A stretch of 64,000 bases of DNA from Cohnella lupini (lineage in GTDB: Bacteria; Bacillota; Bacilli; Paenibacillales; Paenibacillaceae), in assembly GCF_003386205.1 (NCBI RefSeq), contig NZ_QRDY01000003.1:1-64000 (forward strand). Direction: 5' to 3'. Under the pieces are notes generated by a model. The model was not told the origin of the DNA. It was given only the letters and a program-made list of their open reading frames with translations, and made no database searches. Of this stretch, positions 62,133 to 64,000 are shown one piece after another (positions within the stretch are counted from its first letter, which is position 1; every line of letters begins with the position of its first letter). A program made the position numbers and the translations under genes.

Positions 62133-63101
62133 ATGACGGTACATAGCAAGACGAATCACTGCAAAATCGTGGATTGCACGATCCGCGACGGCGGACTCGT
62201 CAACAATTGGGATTTCAGCGTGGAGTTCGTGCAGGATCTATACGAATCCTTAAATGCCGCGGGCGTGGAGTACATGGAAATCGGCTACAAGAACTCCCCT
62301 AAGCTTTTGAAAAGCGAAGGAACCGAAGGACCATGGAGATTTTTGGACGACGATTTTCTGCGCACGGTCATTAAAGAAAAGAAACACACGAAGCTATCCG
62401 CTCTAGTCGACGTCGGTCGGGTGGATGAGGCGGACGTGCTGATGCGCAGCGACTCGATGCTCGATTTAATCCGAGTCGCCTGTTATGCCCGCGATACAGC
62501 TAAGGCGATCGAGCTGGCGACCTTGTTCCACGAGCGCGGCTACGAGACGACGATCAATATCATGGCACTGTCCGGCGTCATGGACAACGAGCTAAACGAA
62601 GCATTGGCAATGATCAACGAGAGCCCGATCGACGTTGTCTATATCGTGGATTCTTTCGGCAGCTTGGATCCCGATGATATGCGCTTCTTGGTAGAGAAGT
62701 TCCAACGCACTTTGAAGAACAAGCGTCTTGGAGTTCATACGCACAACAATCTCCAGCTTGCGTTCGCGAATACGTTGACCGCGGCGCAACTCGGCGTCGA
62801 ATTGTTGGACGCGTCCGTCTACGGAATGGGAAGAGCGGCAGGCAACACGCCTACTGAACTGCTTCTGGCTAAGCTTACCCGCCCGGAATACAGTCTTCGT
62901 CCGGTGCTGGGAATGATCGAGAAGCATATGCTCAAGCTGCGCGAGAAGGAAGAATGGGGTTATTTGATCCCTGATATGGTGACGGGCACATTGGACGAAC
63001 ATCCGCGTTCGGCCATGGCATGGCGCGCTTCCGAGAAGCGCGATCAATTCACCGATTTCTACGATAAAATGACGACACCAGAAGTATTTCACGGGAAATA
63101 A
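62133..63101 (+). CDS. HMGL-like aldolase domain protein
   Basis: The 322-residue protein has the HMG-CoA lyase/DmpG-type barrel: VDCTIRDGGLVNNWDF (metal-binding Asp) near residues 15-30, VEYMEIGYKNSP, VDSFGSLDPDD, and the two-His metal motif VHTHNNLQLAFAN (about 203-215), then GMGRAAGNTPTE. It differs from LeuA and 4-hydroxy-2-oxovalerate aldolase in lacking a dehydrogenase partner. ATG 62133 has AAGGAG 11 bases upstream. Its substrate is unknown; such orphan aldolases sometimes sit in surface-sugar or amino acid clusters. Confidence 0.9.
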   Translation: MTVHSKTNHCKIVDCTIRDGGLVNNWDFSVEFVQDLYESLNAAGVEYMEIGYKNSPKLLKSEGTEGPWRFLDDDFLRTVIKEKKHTKLSALVDVGRVDEADVLMRSDSMLDLIRVACYARDTAKAIELATLFHERGYETTINIMALSGVMDNELNEALAMINESPIDVVYIVDSFGSLDPDDMRFLVEKFQRTLKNKRLGVHTHNNLQLAFANTLTAAQLGVELLDASVYGMGRAAGNTPTELLLAKLTRPEYSLRPVLGMIEKHMLKLREKEEWGYLIPDMVTGTLDEHPRSAMAWRASEKRDQFTDFYDKMTTPEVFHGK

Positions 63102-63122
63102 GCCGTAAATAGCATAAGCGGC

Positions 63123-63160
63123 AAAGAGCTAACCTCAACTTATCGAGGTTAGCTCTTTTT
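63123..63160 (+). terminator. Rho-independent terminator after aldolase gene
   Basis: AAAGAGCTAACCTC (63123-63136) pairs with GAGGTTAGCTCTTT (63145-63158), followed by T residues. Confidence 0.92.
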
Positions 63161-63265
63161 GTCGTTCGTTACGCCGTCTGACATAAAATGATTTCCCACT
63201 CGACAAAGTTCGTTCTTTAGGCTATTGTTTTTACAAAAGATGGTAAGAATTGAGGGGGCATTAGG

Positions 63266-63901
63266 ATGGAGAAAGCTTTGCATGCCGAACATGTAACCCG
63301 CATCGAGTCAGCAGATCGCCAAGAAAGATTAATCTTCAGGCTGGAGAATCGCAAACGGTTGCCGCCGCTCGTTCCGGCTCAGGCTTGGCATCCCGGCTTG
63401 GACGAAGAAATCGCCGCGATACCGGAATCGCTTCTGGCCGACGGGCATCCCGACGGAGCTGCGTCGGCTAGAGCTTGGAAAGCCGCGCTTCATTTGTGGA
63501 ACGATAGCCTTGCCGCGGCCCACGATCTTGTGGAGCAACTGAATACGCCTACTGGCGCGGCTTTGCACGGAATTATCCATCGGCGCGAAGGCGACTACGA
63601 CAATGCGGGATATTGGTTCCGTCTTGCCGGCAATCATCCCGCTTACCATGGCTTGCAAGCGAGAGCAGCCGGTTTTCTCCGGGAGTCGACCATTCCGAGA
63701 GGGCCTTTGAAGGAAGCCTTGGACAAGATCGCTTCGCAAGGAAGCTGGAATCCGTATTTATTCGTTAGCGCGGTTGCCATCCTGGAAAATCATATCGGAG
63801 AAGATGACGCGCGCAGTCTATTGGAAATGCTTCAGCAGCTTGAACTCGAGGCGTTCATGCGCTTCTTGGAAGGCAGAATTGCTTGGAATCGCAAGGAGTA
63901 G
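63266..63901 (+). CDS. Hypothetical helical protein (211 aa)
   Basis: I do not recognise the family. The protein is mostly helical, with Trp-rich helical turns (LVPAQAWHPGLDEE, SARAWKAALHLWNDSL, NAGYWFRLAGNHPAYHGL) that resemble TPR-like repeats, and no membrane segment or Cys pairs. GAGGGGG lies 8 bases before ATG 63266. It ends 27 bp from the stop of a minus-strand gene. Confidence 0.75.
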   Translation: MEKALHAEHVTRIESADRQERLIFRLENRKRLPPLVPAQAWHPGLDEEIAAIPESLLADGHPDGAASARAWKAALHLWNDSLAAAHDLVEQLNTPTGAALHGIIHRREGDYDNAGYWFRLAGNHPAYHGLQARAAGFLRESTIPRGPLKEALDKIASQGSWNPYLFVSAVAILENHIGEDDARSLLEMLQQLELEAFMRFLEGRIAWNRKE

Positions 63902-63928
63902 CCGATCCTTGTCCTCCAGGTTCTTGTT

Positions 63929-64000
63929 TTACTTCTTGTCGGCCTGTTTACGAAAGGGCCACCAGTTCGATTCTCCTAACAAGAACGCGAAGGAAGGCAC
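63929..64000 (-). CDS. C-terminal end of a gene leaving the window
   Basis: On the minus strand the last 23 codons read VPSFAFLLGESNWWPFRKQADKK and end at TAA (63929-63931). The WWPF-plus-basic tail resembles the C-terminus of MMPL-type exporters and other large membrane transporters. Only the tail is visible, so the family is a guess. Confidence 0.45.
   Translation of the reverse strand: MPSFAFLLGESNWWPFRKQADKK

Overview
The window reads as chromosomal DNA of a spore-forming, low-to-mid-GC Gram-positive bacterium, most likely a Paenibacillaceae member (Paenibacillus/Cohnella type). Reasons: YesM/YesN-type two-component pairs beside sugar ABC transporters that lack an ATPase gene, class Ib nrdI-nrdE-nrdF, SigI-RsgI, Spo0M, an IDEAL-type protein, a T-box leader ahead of ilvB, an L20-type leader ahead of infC with an ATT start, many TTG/GTG starts and strong AGGAGG-like ribosome sites. 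No IS element, prophage, CRISPR array, tRNA or rRNA gene was seen.

Layout. 0.2-10.7 kb: carbohydrate locus 1, with a sugar-phosphate isomerase-like enzyme, an AraC regulator, a response regulator/sensor kinase pair, two permeases, a lipoprotein binding protein and an unassigned enzyme. 10.7-17.4 kb: carbohydrate uptake locus 2, with a second regulator/kinase pair facing permease-permease-binding protein. 17.5-20.9 kb: nrdI-nrdE-nrdF behind two NrdR boxes. 21.5-27.3 kb: GH1 beta-glucosidase, B12-binding radical SAM protein, aldo/keto reductase and an acetyl-xylan-esterase-type hydrolase. 27.3-31.4 kb (minus strand): moaB, a membrane protein, manA, a VOC protein and the ytqB/ytqA pair linked to tRNA wobble-uridine modification. 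31.7-39.7 kb: small protein, GntR-ABC exporter operon, two PAP2 phosphatases, a CuA-type lipoprotein, trmB and two glycosyltransferases. 39.8-41.2 kb: infC-rpmI-rplT. 42.3-50.4 kb: ilvB-ilvN-ilvC, leuA, an aminotransferase and leuB. 50.4-64 kb: peroxiredoxin behind a consensus PerR box, sigI-rsgI, a soluble PAS kinase, pepA, an MFS transporter, a sulfite-oxidase-like protein, spo0M, the IDEAL protein, a second aldo/keto reductase, a HesB-like protein, an HMGL-like aldolase, an unknown protein and the tail of a gene leaving the window.

How the parts fit. Both sugar loci couple an extracytoplasmic-sensing kinase and AraC-type regulator to a transporter that must borrow an ATPase encoded elsewhere; the GH1 enzyme, the esterase and manA would process imported plant-type sugars. 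Regulation is unusually legible: tandem 21-bp-phased repeats in locus 1, NrdR boxes, a PerR box, a SigI-type autoregulatory promoter, a T-box, an L20 leader and several operator-like inverted repeats. I did not find a wholly new defence or metabolic system. The least explained items are the enzyme at 9375-10727, the orphan CuA lipoprotein, the RsgI with a Lys/Asp repeat tail, the Gly-Phe repeat protein, and the promoter-operator-terminator module at about 59.9-60.0 kb.
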